NCBI GenBank assembly: GCA_910577685.1 | Contig: CAJTOH010000034.1 | Span: 450 to 40,359 of the forward strand | Reading direction: 5' to 3' | Source: an uncultured Dorea sp. | GTDB lineage: Bacteria > Bacillota > Clostridia > Lachnospirales > Lachnospiraceae | DNA: 39,910 bases | In this document: positions 7,959 through 15,643 of the stretch, piece after piece | Layout: each line of letters opens with the position of its first letter | Position numbering within the stretch: the first letter of the stretch is position 1 | The notes under the pieces: model-generated | What the model was told of the DNA's origin: nothing | Database searches by the model: none | The model's input: the letters and a program-made list of their open reading frames with translations, nothing else | Made by a program: the position numbers and the translations under genes

Positions 7959-9908
7959 TTATTTCCTTTTAATCCTCTCCATAACTTCATCCAACTGTTC
8001 TGGTTGTAATTCATTTAATCTTTCAATCAGTGATGACATCATGGAATTTGTATGTTCCCCTTCCATGTTCCGCTCTATCATCGCAATCCTTTTCTGCATG
8101 ATTCTCTTGATAATAGGTTCTCCTATACAATTGATCAACCTTTTCATCTCCTCCAAATGATCTAATTTATGTTCTTTCTCCCAATTGTTAAGCTTTTCCA
8201 TCACATATTTCAGTTTATCTGCTGCATATGATCCTATGATACCCCAATCATCTTTCTCTAAAAACATCCCCTCCCTGTATAAATCATATATATTAGCACA
8301 AAATGTATTTTCCAAATTATTCGCTAATGTATTATTAAGAAAAACAACATTTCCTTTTAGCGCATCAGAAAGCATAATTGGTGAATGTGTTGCAACAATA
8401 ATCTGAACATGCTTTCCATTGTAAAACTTATTGAAAAAATTTACCAAACTTTTCATGAATTTTTGTTGCCATTTCGGGTGATAAGAAAGATCTGCTTCAT
8501 CCATCAACAAAATTATTGACTTTTTATCTTTTATGTCCTCATGCAGCGAATATATCCTTGAATACATATTTAATAAATTATATTCGCCACTGCTTAATCC
8601 TTCCCACCGAAAAGTAAGATAATCAGCACCAAGAGCTGTCATTCGAAACAGCCTATAAAAATCCATTATAGCTTTGTCATTGGACTTTGTTAGAAAGTAA
8701 AATTGAAACGCCTGATTTTCTATTCCATATTTTTCCATATTGCTAGCAAAGTCATTTATTTGTCTTACAGCGTTCAATAGTTTATCTATATGTACTATTT
8801 CAATCAATTTTATTATAAATCCAGCATTTGAATCAAAATTAAAGTTTCTCATAAATTTTCTTAAACGAGAAATTATATTTTGATATCGTTCAGTTGTTCC
8901 TGTACCCACTGTTTCAGGGAATATAAGTTTTATGCAGGACATCAATACTCCCCTATATAACAAATATCGAAATTCTATTGGTGATTTCCTATATAACTTA
9001 TCATATTGTTTCATAATATCTCTGCATATATGAGCCAACACTTTTCTTAATGAATCCAAATCCCTGATATTTATTTCCCTGTCTCTATCATATTCATAAA
9101 AGGTACTTTCGCAATCTATTACTATCGCAGATTTATCATATCGGTATATCGAATCTAATACCTCACTGTCGTCTTTAAAATTAATATATAATTTTTGTGG
9201 CAAAGGAAAAGGGATCCATTCTTTCAATTTCCTACCACTATTTTCCGAAATAAATTTAATTTGCCTCATCATTTCTGAGTCTAAAAAAACCCTTAATTGA
9301 GTTTTGCCCCCATCTTCCAAACCTGTAGTTCCATATTCGAAATCTGTTTTTAAAAGACCGTTAAAAGAAATATCTTTTACACCAAAAAACACCTCTTGAT
9401 AATTATATCTATTTCCGTCAAATACATTTGAATGAAATATAACCGCTGTATCTTTCATTTCCTGACAAGAAAAAAATTTTCTACTATTGTATTGCATTTT
9501 TGTTATAGTATTATTCCTACAATTCATTATAACCAAATCTTTTGGGGTTTTTATTTTAATTTCATCAAATGTAGAATAGATATAAATATTATTACTCGAT
9601 TCTTCCTTTAAAGCATAAATATAGTTTGAATAATTTATTCCATTACCAATACTAATTCCTCCATCATATGGAAGAATTTTCATCAATAAATTTAAAAGTG
9701 TTGTTTTCCCATCACCGTTATCCCCAATGATATATGATATAAGTTCCACGTTATTAGAGTTATAAAGTTCTGATGGATACTTATTGTTCAACAGACATTC
9801 CAAGCATTTTGTTTCATAATTGAATTTGAAATGGTATTGATCGCAAAAGTTAAACTCTTGATTATTAAACAACCTATGGTTTAATACACACAAATACAGT
9901 ACTTTCAT
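7959..9908 (-). CDS. Large AAA ATPase of an ATPase-HNH defence-type operon
   Basis: A 649-residue OLD/AAA_21-type ATPase. Walker A GDNGDGKT is at residues 62-69; a long insert of about 400 residues follows; the signature-like LSSGE, Walker B ILLMDEADLSYHP and the H-loop IIVATHSP are in the last third, followed by a helical C-terminus. This is an SMC-like split nucleotide-binding fold with a middle insert. It forms a two-gene operon with the HNH gene. The frame is open 90 codons further upstream (to 10178) through the dispersed repeat, but ATG 9908 is preferred because the family-like N-terminus begins there and AAAGGCGG lies 9-10 bases upstream. Probable function: sensor/motor of an anti-phage nuclease; inferred from architecture. 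Confidence 0.8.
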   Translation of the reverse strand: MKVLYLCVLNHRLFNNQEFNFCDQYHFKFNYETKCLECLLNNKYPSELYNSNNVELISYIIGDNGDGKTTLLNLLMKILPYDGGISIGNGINYSNYIYALKEESSNNIYIYSTFDEIKIKTPKDLVIMNCRNNTITKMQYNSRKFFSCQEMKDTAVIFHSNVFDGNRYNYQEVFFGVKDISFNGLLKTDFEYGTTGLEDGGKTQLRVFLDSEMMRQIKFISENSGRKLKEWIPFPLPQKLYINFKDDSEVLDSIYRYDKSAIVIDCESTFYEYDRDREINIRDLDSLRKVLAHICRDIMKQYDKLYRKSPIEFRYLLYRGVLMSCIKLIFPETVGTGTTERYQNIISRLRKFMRNFNFDSNAGFIIKLIEIVHIDKLLNAVRQINDFASNMEKYGIENQAFQFYFLTKSNDKAIMDFYRLFRMTALGADYLTFRWEGLSSGEYNLLNMYSRIYSLHEDIKDKKSIILLMDEADLSYHPKWQQKFMKSLVNFFNKFYNGKHVQIIVATHSPIMLSDALKGNVVFLNNTLANNLENTFCANIYDLYREGMFLEKDDWGIIGSYAADKLKYVMEKLNNWEKEHKLDHLEEMKRLINCIGEPIIKRIMQKRIAMIERNMEGEHTNSMMSSLIERLNELQPEQLDEVMERIKRK

Positions 9909-10066
9909 TTTTATAATCCGCCTTTCTGCGAAAGGTGCCAATGCATCATGAAACACGTTGGCTAACTTTCGCTTTATATTCGAATCCTCTTCTGATATGA
10001 TTTCTTTATAAGACGGATACACTACAGAACACGCGGAGGTGAATGGCGGGGCTGTATAGCGGCGAT
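9906..10066 (-). repeat. Dispersed ~162-bp repeat, copy 2 (leader of the large ATPase gene)
   Basis: Inverted relative to copy 1 at 2-163. This copy is open in one frame, from about RRYTAPPFTS through to LAPFAERRIIK, and fuses in frame with the ATPase start. It includes the same hairpin CCTTTC-GCA-GAAAGG overlapping the Shine-Dalgarno sequence. The retained coding frame suggests the repeat once was, or still is, the end of a gene; I do not recognise the family with certainty. Confidence 0.8.
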
Positions 10067-10221
10067 CTCGCATTTTTATATGTTGTCGGTCATCCGTTGA
10101 GGTATCAATGATTGGCGCATTACTGTAGTCCGTAAACTTATCTCTTCCAAAGTCGACTCGATTTTGCCGGATGACCAATCACTGTCTGTCCTATACCTAT
10201 AATCCATCAGGAGGTCGTTTC

Positions 10222-10682
10222 TTTGTCGTTCAAAATTCTTAAAAAATAAATTACTGTGGCCTTGACATCCACAAAACCTGGATTTTTGCCTGCATTGGAA
10301 TCACCGATCCCTTGGGACGTACCGAATATAAGCAAGCTCGCTTTTTTTCCTTTACAAAAGGTTTGCAACAGCTGTGTGGCTGGCTTGCTAAATATCATTG
10401 CATTGACGTCTGTATGGAATCTACCGGCAAGTATTGGATCCCGATTTTCAATATCCTGGAGAAGAATAACCTCTGGGTTACTCTTTCCCATCCCAAATAT
10501 ACCAAACCACTAAAGGGGAATAAGACTGACCGCAAGGAGGCCAAATGGATTTGTGATTTATACATGTGCGGAATGGTCAAACCTTCCTTTATCCCACCTG
10601 CCGACATCCGTGCGTTAAGAGATTTAGTAAGATACCGTTTCAAACTCCGTAATGACCAGAGTAATCATAAAATCAAATATTT
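10222..10682 (+). pseudogene. IS110-family transposase remnant (5' part only)
   Basis: The DEDD transposase N-terminus is clear: GLDIHKTWIFACIGITD (frame from about 10249), VCMESTGKYWIPIFN, VTLSHPKYTKP, GNKTDRKEAKWICDLYMC and IKPSFIPP-like sequence, all typical for IS110. The probable start is TTG 10222 (SFKILKK follows), preceded by GGAGG, but an A-rich run near 10241-10250 shifts the frame before GLDIHK. After about residue 150 the similarity stops, and the C-terminal ~250 residues with the serine motif are absent. It is inactive. IS110 elements lack terminal inverted repeats, so the ends cannot be placed from this copy. Confidence 0.85.
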
Positions 10683-10875
10683 ATTTTTCAGCCACCGGAA
10701 GATGGCTTGTTTGCTATACCCTTTTCTTTTTCTCTATCCACTACTTTTTTGTTTCAAACTTAACCCTCCAGCCAAATCTTACATCTTATCCCATTTTATA
10801 TTCGTATTATATCCTCTTCCAATGTTTTTGTACACGACAAATCATTATAAAGAAACTTTGATCATATAGAAAGAT
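10683..10875. other. AT-rich stretch without a recognised gene
   Basis: Between the IS110 remnant and the terminator of spmA fragment B. Short open frames exist, but they are low-complexity, Phe/Leu/Tyr-rich and look like chance. This may be the downstream flank of the imported spmA allele. Confidence 0.5.
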
Positions 10876-10902
10876 TAAAAACGGAGAGCCTCACACTCTC
10901 CG
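10876..10902 (-). terminator. Terminator of spmA fragment B
   Basis: On the minus strand CGGAGAG, a short loop containing the TGA stop, CTCTCCG and a run of T. The stem sequence differs from those of copies A and C but has the same position over the spmA stop codon. Confidence 0.8.
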
Positions 10903-11019
10903 CTTCCCATCCATCATCTTACAATACACCACCGCCACAATCGTACTCACCGCCGTCGCCACGATGCCCGGTCCCACGATCGCTACCGGGTTCACGCTCC
11001 CATACTGGCTCCGGTACGG
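10891..11019 (-). pseudogene. spmA: spmA 3' fragment B (last ~42 codons)
   Basis: The minus strand encodes YRSQYGSVNP near its start and YCKMMDGKRRV before a TGA stop, matching the end of SpmA with a few replacements (AIVGPGIV in place of GIVGAGIA, final Val in place of Ile). Homology stops at about 11019, directly at TTGTGTCAAG (11020-11029). It is a third, different allele of the spmA 3' end in this window and cannot encode a functional protein. Confidence 0.85.
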
Positions 11020-11085
11020 TTGTGTCAAGCTAAGACTAAAAAATTCCTTATCTTTTTCAAATATATTTTAATTATGATACATCTT

Positions 11086-11403
11086 TTACATTTTAACGAA
11101 ATGTCCTATCGTATCTTTCGAATCGTCACTAAAATCATTCAGATCATCCATCGTGATTGCGCCTTCGTTCAACAGTGACATCATAATATAAAACTGATTC
11201 GATCTGCTCATCTCACATTGAACACCACAAGATTTTTTGTCTGTCTTAATTCGTTCCTCAAGTTTCCAAAACTTGTCTGACGGATTTTCTTCCCCGCTAA
11301 GAATTTCAATATATTCTTTATTCAGCTTGTCCATATATGCTTCTTGCCAATCAACAATCTTACACCGAAATAATTTCCAGTCTCTCTCAGAAAATCTGTT
11401 CAT
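11086..11403 (-). CDS. Small conserved-looking acidic protein, unknown function
   Basis: A 105-residue, charged, soluble protein with no membrane segment and no motif that I can name. It starts with NRFSERDWKLF and has an amphipathic helical middle, a MSRSNQFY stretch and an acidic C-terminus. ATG 11403 is preferred over TTG 11412, since GAGGTG lies 11 bases upstream. It sits alone between spmA fragment B and the toxin-antitoxin pair, in AT-rich DNA, and so belongs to the third cassette. Small proteins of this look are common cargo of Firmicute islands; no function is proposed. Confidence 0.65.
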   Translation of the reverse strand: MNRFSERDWKLFRCKIVDWQEAYMDKLNKEYIEILSGEENPSDKFWKLEERIKTDKKSCGVQCEMSRSNQFYIMMSLLNEGAITMDDLNDFSDDSKDTIGHFVKM

Positions 11404-11540
11404 GTTAATCAAAGCACCTCACAATCTTTTCATCACACTTATTTTAATGGGAAATTTCCATAACAATCATCAGCATTCCATTTATCTATATAAAAAATAT
11501 CTATCCTTTCCAAAAGAAATGGAAGGTATGTCTATTTGAA

Positions 11541-11945
11541 TCAAACAGTTATGATGAACGATTCTTCATAATATGGAATTAATGAATCATGTGTTAAAAA
11601 CATTAATTTTTCTGCTTTTGCTTGGGCGATCATAATTCGGTCAAACGGATCATTATGACGTGGTGCATTGGGGGCGCGTTTTAATGTTTCTAAGTATGAA
11701 ACATGTGCATTTAAAATAGGCAATACAGTATATCCATTGTTTTCGCATCCTTTTTCCAGAATATTCCCATTCATACGAAGTTTCTCTGGATGCAACATAT
11801 GTTTTATTGTAATTTCCCAAATAGAAGCCGTACTGTATAATATCTCATTTTCCATATCAAGAAGCAGTTCTTTTGCTTTTTCAGACAACTTAGGATCATT
11901 TAATACTGCCCAGATAGCTATGTGCGTATCTATCAATATTTTCAT
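11541..11945 (-). CDS. PIN-domain toxin, VapC-like
   Basis: A 134-residue PIN-domain ribonuclease. The acidic metal-binding residues are visible: the first Asp in ILIDTHIAIW (residues 4-13), the Glu in ASIWEIT, and the Asp pair in HNDPFDRIMIAQA, with THDS near the C-terminus. VapC toxins cleave tRNA or rRNA. ATG 11945 overlaps the TGA stop of the upstream gene by one base (TGATG), the coupled arrangement usual for type II toxin-antitoxin pairs. Confidence 0.85.
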   Translation of the reverse strand: MKILIDTHIAIWAVLNDPKLSEKAKELLLDMENEILYSTASIWEITIKHMLHPEKLRMNGNILEKGCENNGYTVLPILNAHVSYLETLKRAPNAPRHNDPFDRIMIAQAKAEKLMFLTHDSLIPYYEESFIITV

Positions 11946-12199
11946 CACGGGCACACTCCAAACATCTTTGCAATTTCATCATTGCACTCATCTATATCAT
12001 AATCTGCATCAATAAGATCCTGCCCTTCTAAACTGCCAATCCTTCGAACTATTTTTTTATTTATAGCCAACTCGTTAACATTTTCCTCTTTTTTATCGGA
12101 GGATTTCATAAAACGCTGTATCATTTCGAGTAAAAAGCTCAAATTATCATCCGACAAGCCATCGAGGGATTGAATTACTTCTCTTTGTAAAATTGACAT
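11945..12199 (-). CDS. Probable antitoxin of the PIN-domain toxin
   Basis: An 84-residue protein directly upstream of, and overlapping, the PIN toxin. It starts with a helical region (SILQREVIQSLDGLSDDN, then LLEMIQRFM) and has a charged C-terminal tail (DLIDADYDIDECNDE) that would be the toxin-neutralising part. It has no clear AbrB, Phd or ribbon-helix-helix motif. ATG 12199 is chosen over TTG 12205, given GGTGG nine bases upstream. The assignment rests mainly on gene order and size. Confidence 0.7.
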   Translation of the reverse strand: MSILQREVIQSLDGLSDDNLSFLLEMIQRFMKSSDKKEENVNELAINKKIVRRIGSLEGQDLIDADYDIDECNDEIAKMFGVCP

Positions 12200-12239
12200 G
12201 TCCAATTACCACCTTTCTTACTTAAACAAAATTCTTTTC

Positions 12240-12615
12240 CTTAGTATACCCTAAAAATCAATTTCTCTCAATATACTTTCAAAACTCTTATTCGTCACTT
12301 TTTGAATACTACGAAAGCGGAAGATGTTATATCCTCCGCTTCCCATCCATCATCTTACAATACACCACCGCCACAATTGTACTCACCGCCGTAGCCGCAA
12401 TCCCCGCCCCCACAATCCCGGCCGGGTTCACGCTCCCATATTGTGACCGATACGCGATCACATTCACCGGAATCAGCTGCAGCGACGATATATTAATAAT
12501 CAAAAATGTACACATCTCATTACTGGCAATTCCCCGCCGTCTCACCGGTCCGGGAAGCCGCCCAAGCCTGCGGTCTTCTTCCATTTTCCCCAGCTCTTCC
12601 ATGGCTTTTAGCCCC
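12240..12615 (-). repeat. Direct repeat of spmA 3' end and flank, copy C (intact locus)
   Basis: The counterpart of 6272-6647 within and just downstream of the intact spmA. The shared part begins at TTAGTATACCCTAAAAA and includes the terminator. Just beyond this boundary the toxin-antitoxin cassette begins. Confidence 0.8.
12313..12343 (-). terminator. Terminator of spmA
   Basis: Inverted repeat AAGCGGAGGA / TCTTCCGCTTT spanning the stop codon of spmA on the minus strand. It implies that spmA is the last gene of its transcript. Confidence 0.75.
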
Positions 12616-12953
12616 GCCGGCGTCGCCGCCCATCCAAGTCCCAGCACATTCGCTATAATATTCGTGGTAATATGCTCCTGCGCCGGATGCCCCACGGGAA
12701 GTTCCGGGAACAGGAAACGCACGACAGGACGTATCCTCCGTGATGCGCCGCGTATTATCCCTGCTTTTGACGCAATCTCCATCAGTCCCACCCAAAAAGA
12801 CATGACCCCCATCATAGTAATACAAAGAGTAATGGCTTCTTTAGAGGAATCGAGGGCTGCGTTGGTAATATCCGGCATCCTTCCATTAAAAGCGGCAAAT
12901 ATGATCCCAATCAAGATCATGCCCGCCCAAAGGTAATTTAACATCTGCAACAC
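12327..12953 (-). CDS. spmA: Spore maturation protein A
   Basis: A 208-residue integral membrane protein of the SpmA/nucleoside-recognition (Gate) family, needed in Bacillus for spore core dehydration and heat resistance. It has hydrophobic segments at about 1-22, 40-62, 135-160 and 170-195, the conserved GLGWAATPAGLKAMEEL stretch in the middle, and SNEMCTFLIINISSLQLIP. ATG 12953 follows AGGTG at 6 bases. SpmB, its usual neighbour, is not in this window: the gene ends in its own terminator, followed by the accessory island. Upstream a possible mother-cell sigma-E type promoter (TCTATT, 14 bases, CATATTGT on the minus strand near 12980-13006) can be seen, but it is weak. Confidence 0.9.
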   Translation of the reverse strand: MLQMLNYLWAGMILIGIIFAAFNGRMPDITNAALDSSKEAITLCITMMGVMSFWVGLMEIASKAGIIRGASRRIRPVVRFLFPELPVGHPAQEHITTNIIANVLGLGWAATPAGLKAMEELGKMEEDRRLGRLPGPVRRRGIASNEMCTFLIINISSLQLIPVNVIAYRSQYGSVNPAGIVGAGIAATAVSTIVAVVYCKMMDGKRRI

Positions 12954-13091
12954 CTACTTACTTGCTCTTACCTATACAATATGCAGGTTATTCCGGTAAT
13001 AGAATATGGTTGATTTCCGTATATTTTCATATTATATTATGATAATGAATAATAGGAGATGTTGGAACAAGAAAGACTTGGAGGGGATATT

Positions 13092-14453
13092 GTGGAAAAT
13101 CTACGAATTGAGCTGCCTGAGAGAGTGGACAGGATTATTACCATATTACAGAATCATGGGTACGAGGCATATGCGGTGGGCGGGTGCGTCAGAGATTCCG
13201 TTCTGGGGAGGGAGCCGGAAGACTGGGATATTACTACATCGGCGACGCCTCAGGAAACAAAGGCGCTGTTCAGGAAGACATTCGATACGGGAATTGAGCA
13301 TGGTACGGTTACGGTACTCATGGGGGAAGAGGGTTTCGAGGTGACCACATACCGGATCGACGGGGAGTATGAGGACAGCCGCCATCCAAAGGAGGTTACC
13401 TTCACAAGGAATCTGCGGGAAGACCTGCTGAGGAGGGACTTCACCATCAATGCCATGGCATATAATAAGAAAGACGGACTTGTGGATATATTCGGCGGAA
13501 TCAGGGATATCCGGACGCAAGTAATCCGGTGCGTGGGAGATGCGAAGGAAAGATTTTTGGAAGACGCGCTTAGAATTTTGAGAGGGCTGCGTTTTGCGGC
13601 GCAGCTAGGATTTTGCATCGAGGAGGAGACAAGGCAGGCAATGGGAGAACTTGCGTCCACCCTTGGGAAAATCAGCGCGGAGCGGATACAGGCGGAACTT
13701 GTGAAAATGGTTGTGTCTGACAGGCCGGAATTGCTGAGAGATGCTTATGAATTGGGGATTACCCGGGTATTCCTGCCGGAATTTGACCGCATAATGGTCA
13801 CCGGACAGGAGACTCCCCACCACATGTATTCCGTAGGGGAGCATACCATTCATGCCATGAAAAATATCCGGGCGGATAAGGTATTAAGGATGACAATGCT
13901 GCTGCATGATATGGGGAAACCTGAGAGGAAGACCGTGGATGGCGAAGGTGTGGCACATTTTAAAAGACATGCCGAGGAGAGTCAGGCGATTGCGAAGAAT
14001 GTGCTGAAAAGGCTGAAATTCGATAATGATACACTGAATAAAGTGACAAGACTGGTGAGCTGCCATGATTACCGGATGCCTGCGGAGGCAAAAAATGTGC
14101 GCCGCGGGATGAACAAGATAGGGGAGGATCTGTTTCCTTACTATATGGAAGTGCGCCGCGCAGACGTACTGGCGCAGAGTATGTACAGGCGGGAAGAGAA
14201 GGTAAAGAACTTAGACGAGATCGAGGCGCTGTACCGGGAGATTACGCGTAAGAAGCAGTGCGTGTCTCTAAAAGAGCTTGCGGTATCAGGAAAAGATTTG
14301 ATCGCCCTTGGAATGAAGCCGGGGAAAGGAATCGGCGCGTGTTTAGATAGCTTATTGGAACAGGTTATCGAGGAGCCGGCTTGGAACGAAAGGGGGAAAT
14401 TGTTGGAGCTTGCGTCCGTAATGAACAATGAGGAGAATGGCCAAAGAGCATGA
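13092..14453 (+). CDS. cca: CCA tRNA nucleotidyltransferase
   Basis: Adds or repairs the 3' CCA of tRNAs (class II, poly(A) polymerase-like family), cytoplasmic; 453 residues. Visible are the nucleotidyltransferase GG motif with the catalytic DWD (residues 30-46), RRDFTINAMA (114-123), the neck region with EERTRQ-like basic helices, and a C-terminal HD domain (GEHTIHAMKN, LLHDMGKPE) typical of the larger members. GTG 13092 is chosen because GGAGGGG ends five bases before it; the ATG at 13059 overlaps its only possible ribosome binding site. It is divergent from spmA. Confidence 0.9.
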   Translation: MENLRIELPERVDRIITILQNHGYEAYAVGGCVRDSVLGREPEDWDITTSATPQETKALFRKTFDTGIEHGTVTVLMGEEGFEVTTYRIDGEYEDSRHPKEVTFTRNLREDLLRRDFTINAMAYNKKDGLVDIFGGIRDIRTQVIRCVGDAKERFLEDALRILRGLRFAAQLGFCIEEETRQAMGELASTLGKISAERIQAELVKMVVSDRPELLRDAYELGITRVFLPEFDRIMVTGQETPHHMYSVGEHTIHAMKNIRADKVLRMTMLLHDMGKPERKTVDGEGVAHFKRHAEESQAIAKNVLKRLKFDNDTLNKVTRLVSCHDYRMPAEAKNVRRGMNKIGEDLFPYYMEVRRADVLAQSMYRREEKVKNLDEIEALYREITRKKQCVSLKELAVSGKDLIALGMKPGKGIGACLDSLLEQVIEEPAWNERGKLLELASVMNNEENGQRA

Positions 14454-14521
14454 TATGAACTGAGCCGCAGCTTGTCAAACGGCGTGTTTGAGCCATATCG
14501 CATCTATTTCCCTGTTACCTT

Positions 14522-14550
14522 GCATATTTCCCAAAACCCCGTCATACGTT
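14522..14550 (+). promoter_or_regulatory. Sigma-E type (mother cell) promoter of the cotS-like gene
   Basis: GCATATT (14522-14528), 14 bases, then CATACGTT (14543-14550). This fits the Bacillus/Clostridium sigma-E pattern (ATATT near -35, CATAcaaT at -10, 14-15 bases between). It lies 36 bases upstream of the chosen start of a spore-coat kinase-like gene, which matches expected mother-cell expression. Confidence 0.6.
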
Positions 14551-14585
14551 AGAGAGAATATGTAATGTAAGTGCAGGGGATGGAT

Positions 14586-15599
14586 ATGCAGGAGTATGAA
14601 CTAAATGTATTAGAACAGTATGATGTAGAAGTCAGCGGCACCCGCAAGACGAGGGGTGCTGTTTTATGCGACTCGGACCAGGGGCTTCTGCTGCTGAAGG
14701 AAGTAAAAGTATCAGAAAAGCGTATTCCTGCGTTGTATGAGTTGCATGAGTATCTTAATGCCCAAGGATACGGCCGTACGGACAGGATTATACGGACTAA
14801 GGAAGGGGAATATCTCGCCGTGTCAGAAGACGGGCGCCAGTATCTGCTGAAATCTTGGTTTCAGGGGCGGGAGTGCGATGTTAAGAAACCGGCTGAACTG
14901 CTTGCGGCGTCAGGAAATCTTGCGAAACTGCATGTATTGATGTGCAGGAGGTTTGAACACAGCGTAGCGCCGGGAGCGCATCTGGGGGAAGAGTACCTCA
15001 GGCATAACCGGGAATTAAAGAAAGTGCGGAAATTCATGCGCGGGATAGCGCCGAAAGGCGAGTTTGAGTCGGCTTTCCTGAAATATTTCGAGCAGATGTA
15101 CCAGTGGGCGGACGGCGCGGTCAGCGAGCTTGAGAATTCTGATTACGACAGGATATACAGGGAAAGCGTGGAGAAGGGATGTATGACCCATGGAGAGTAC
15201 AACTATCATAATATCCTGATGCTTTCGGGAGACCATTGCTGCAGGAAAGAGCCGTACCAGATTGCGGTCACAAATTTTGAAAAGTTCAAAAGGGATGTAC
15301 AGACGGAGGATCTCTATTATTTTCTTCGGAAGGTGATGGAGAAGCAGGGATGGAAGGTACGTCTGGGGGATAATATGCTGAACGCATATTCGGCGATTCG
15401 CCCTCTTTCCGGGGAAGAGATAGAGTATCTTAAGATACGGCTCATTTATCCGGAGAAATTTTGGAAAGTTGCAAATTCCTACTATCACTCCAACAAAGCA
15501 TGGATTTCAGCAAAAAGTATTGAGAAGCTTAGCGTGGCAATCCGGCAGACGGAGGAAAAGAAGCGGTTTTTAGAAGAGATATTTTCTTTTCATTTGTAG
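14586..15599 (+). CDS. CotS-family spore coat protein (kinase-like fold)
   Basis: A 337-residue protein of the CotS/YtaA/YutH group, which has the choline kinase/aminoglycoside phosphotransferase fold and sits in the spore coat. The catalytic loop corresponds to HGEYNYHN (about residues 200-207), where the usual Asp is Glu, and the DFG-like position reads TNFEKF, so it is likely a non-catalytic relative. The C-terminus carries the family pattern DLYYFLRKVMEK and YPEKFWKVANSYY. The start is chosen at ATG 14586, five bases after AGGGGA; GTG 14571 and ATG 14580 are in frame but badly placed. It has its own sigma-E type promoter. Confidence 0.8.
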   Translation: MQEYELNVLEQYDVEVSGTRKTRGAVLCDSDQGLLLLKEVKVSEKRIPALYELHEYLNAQGYGRTDRIIRTKEGEYLAVSEDGRQYLLKSWFQGRECDVKKPAELLAASGNLAKLHVLMCRRFEHSVAPGAHLGEEYLRHNRELKKVRKFMRGIAPKGEFESAFLKYFEQMYQWADGAVSELENSDYDRIYRESVEKGCMTHGEYNYHNILMLSGDHCCRKEPYQIAVTNFEKFKRDVQTEDLYYFLRKVMEKQGWKVRLGDNMLNAYSAIRPLSGEEIEYLKIRLIYPEKFWKVANSYYHSNKAWISAKSIEKLSVAIRQTEEKKRFLEEIFSFHL

Positions 15600-15609
15600 A
15601 TTCCTGTTG

Positions 15610-15615
15610 TATAAT
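15610..15615 (+). promoter_or_regulatory. -10 box (TATAAT) before the phosphohexomutase gene
   Basis: A perfect TATAAT 29 bases before the start codon; the position 17 bases upstream reads TTTTCA, a weak -35. A strong Shine-Dalgarno (GGAGG at 15632-15636) follows. Confidence 0.5.
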
Positions 15616-15643
15616 AGAATCATTAAGGACAGGAGGTACAAAA

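Noticed and set aside
8185..8406. Plus-strand frame inside the large ATPase gene
   Set aside because: Antisense to a gene with clear ATPase motifs; no family features.
10312..10869. Open frame running past the IS110 similarity to 10869
   Set aside because: Only the part to about 10680 resembles a transposase. The remaining tail is low-complexity and aromatic-rich, so I treat the whole as a truncated pseudogene.
3200..12300. Search for an integrase, tRNA attachment site or CRISPR array in the island
   Set aside because: None seen: no tyrosine or serine recombinase motifs, no tRNA, and no regularly spaced repeats.
13006..13344. Plus-strand frame overlapping the start of cca
   Set aside because: Out of frame with the cca nucleotidyltransferase motifs and without recognisable content.
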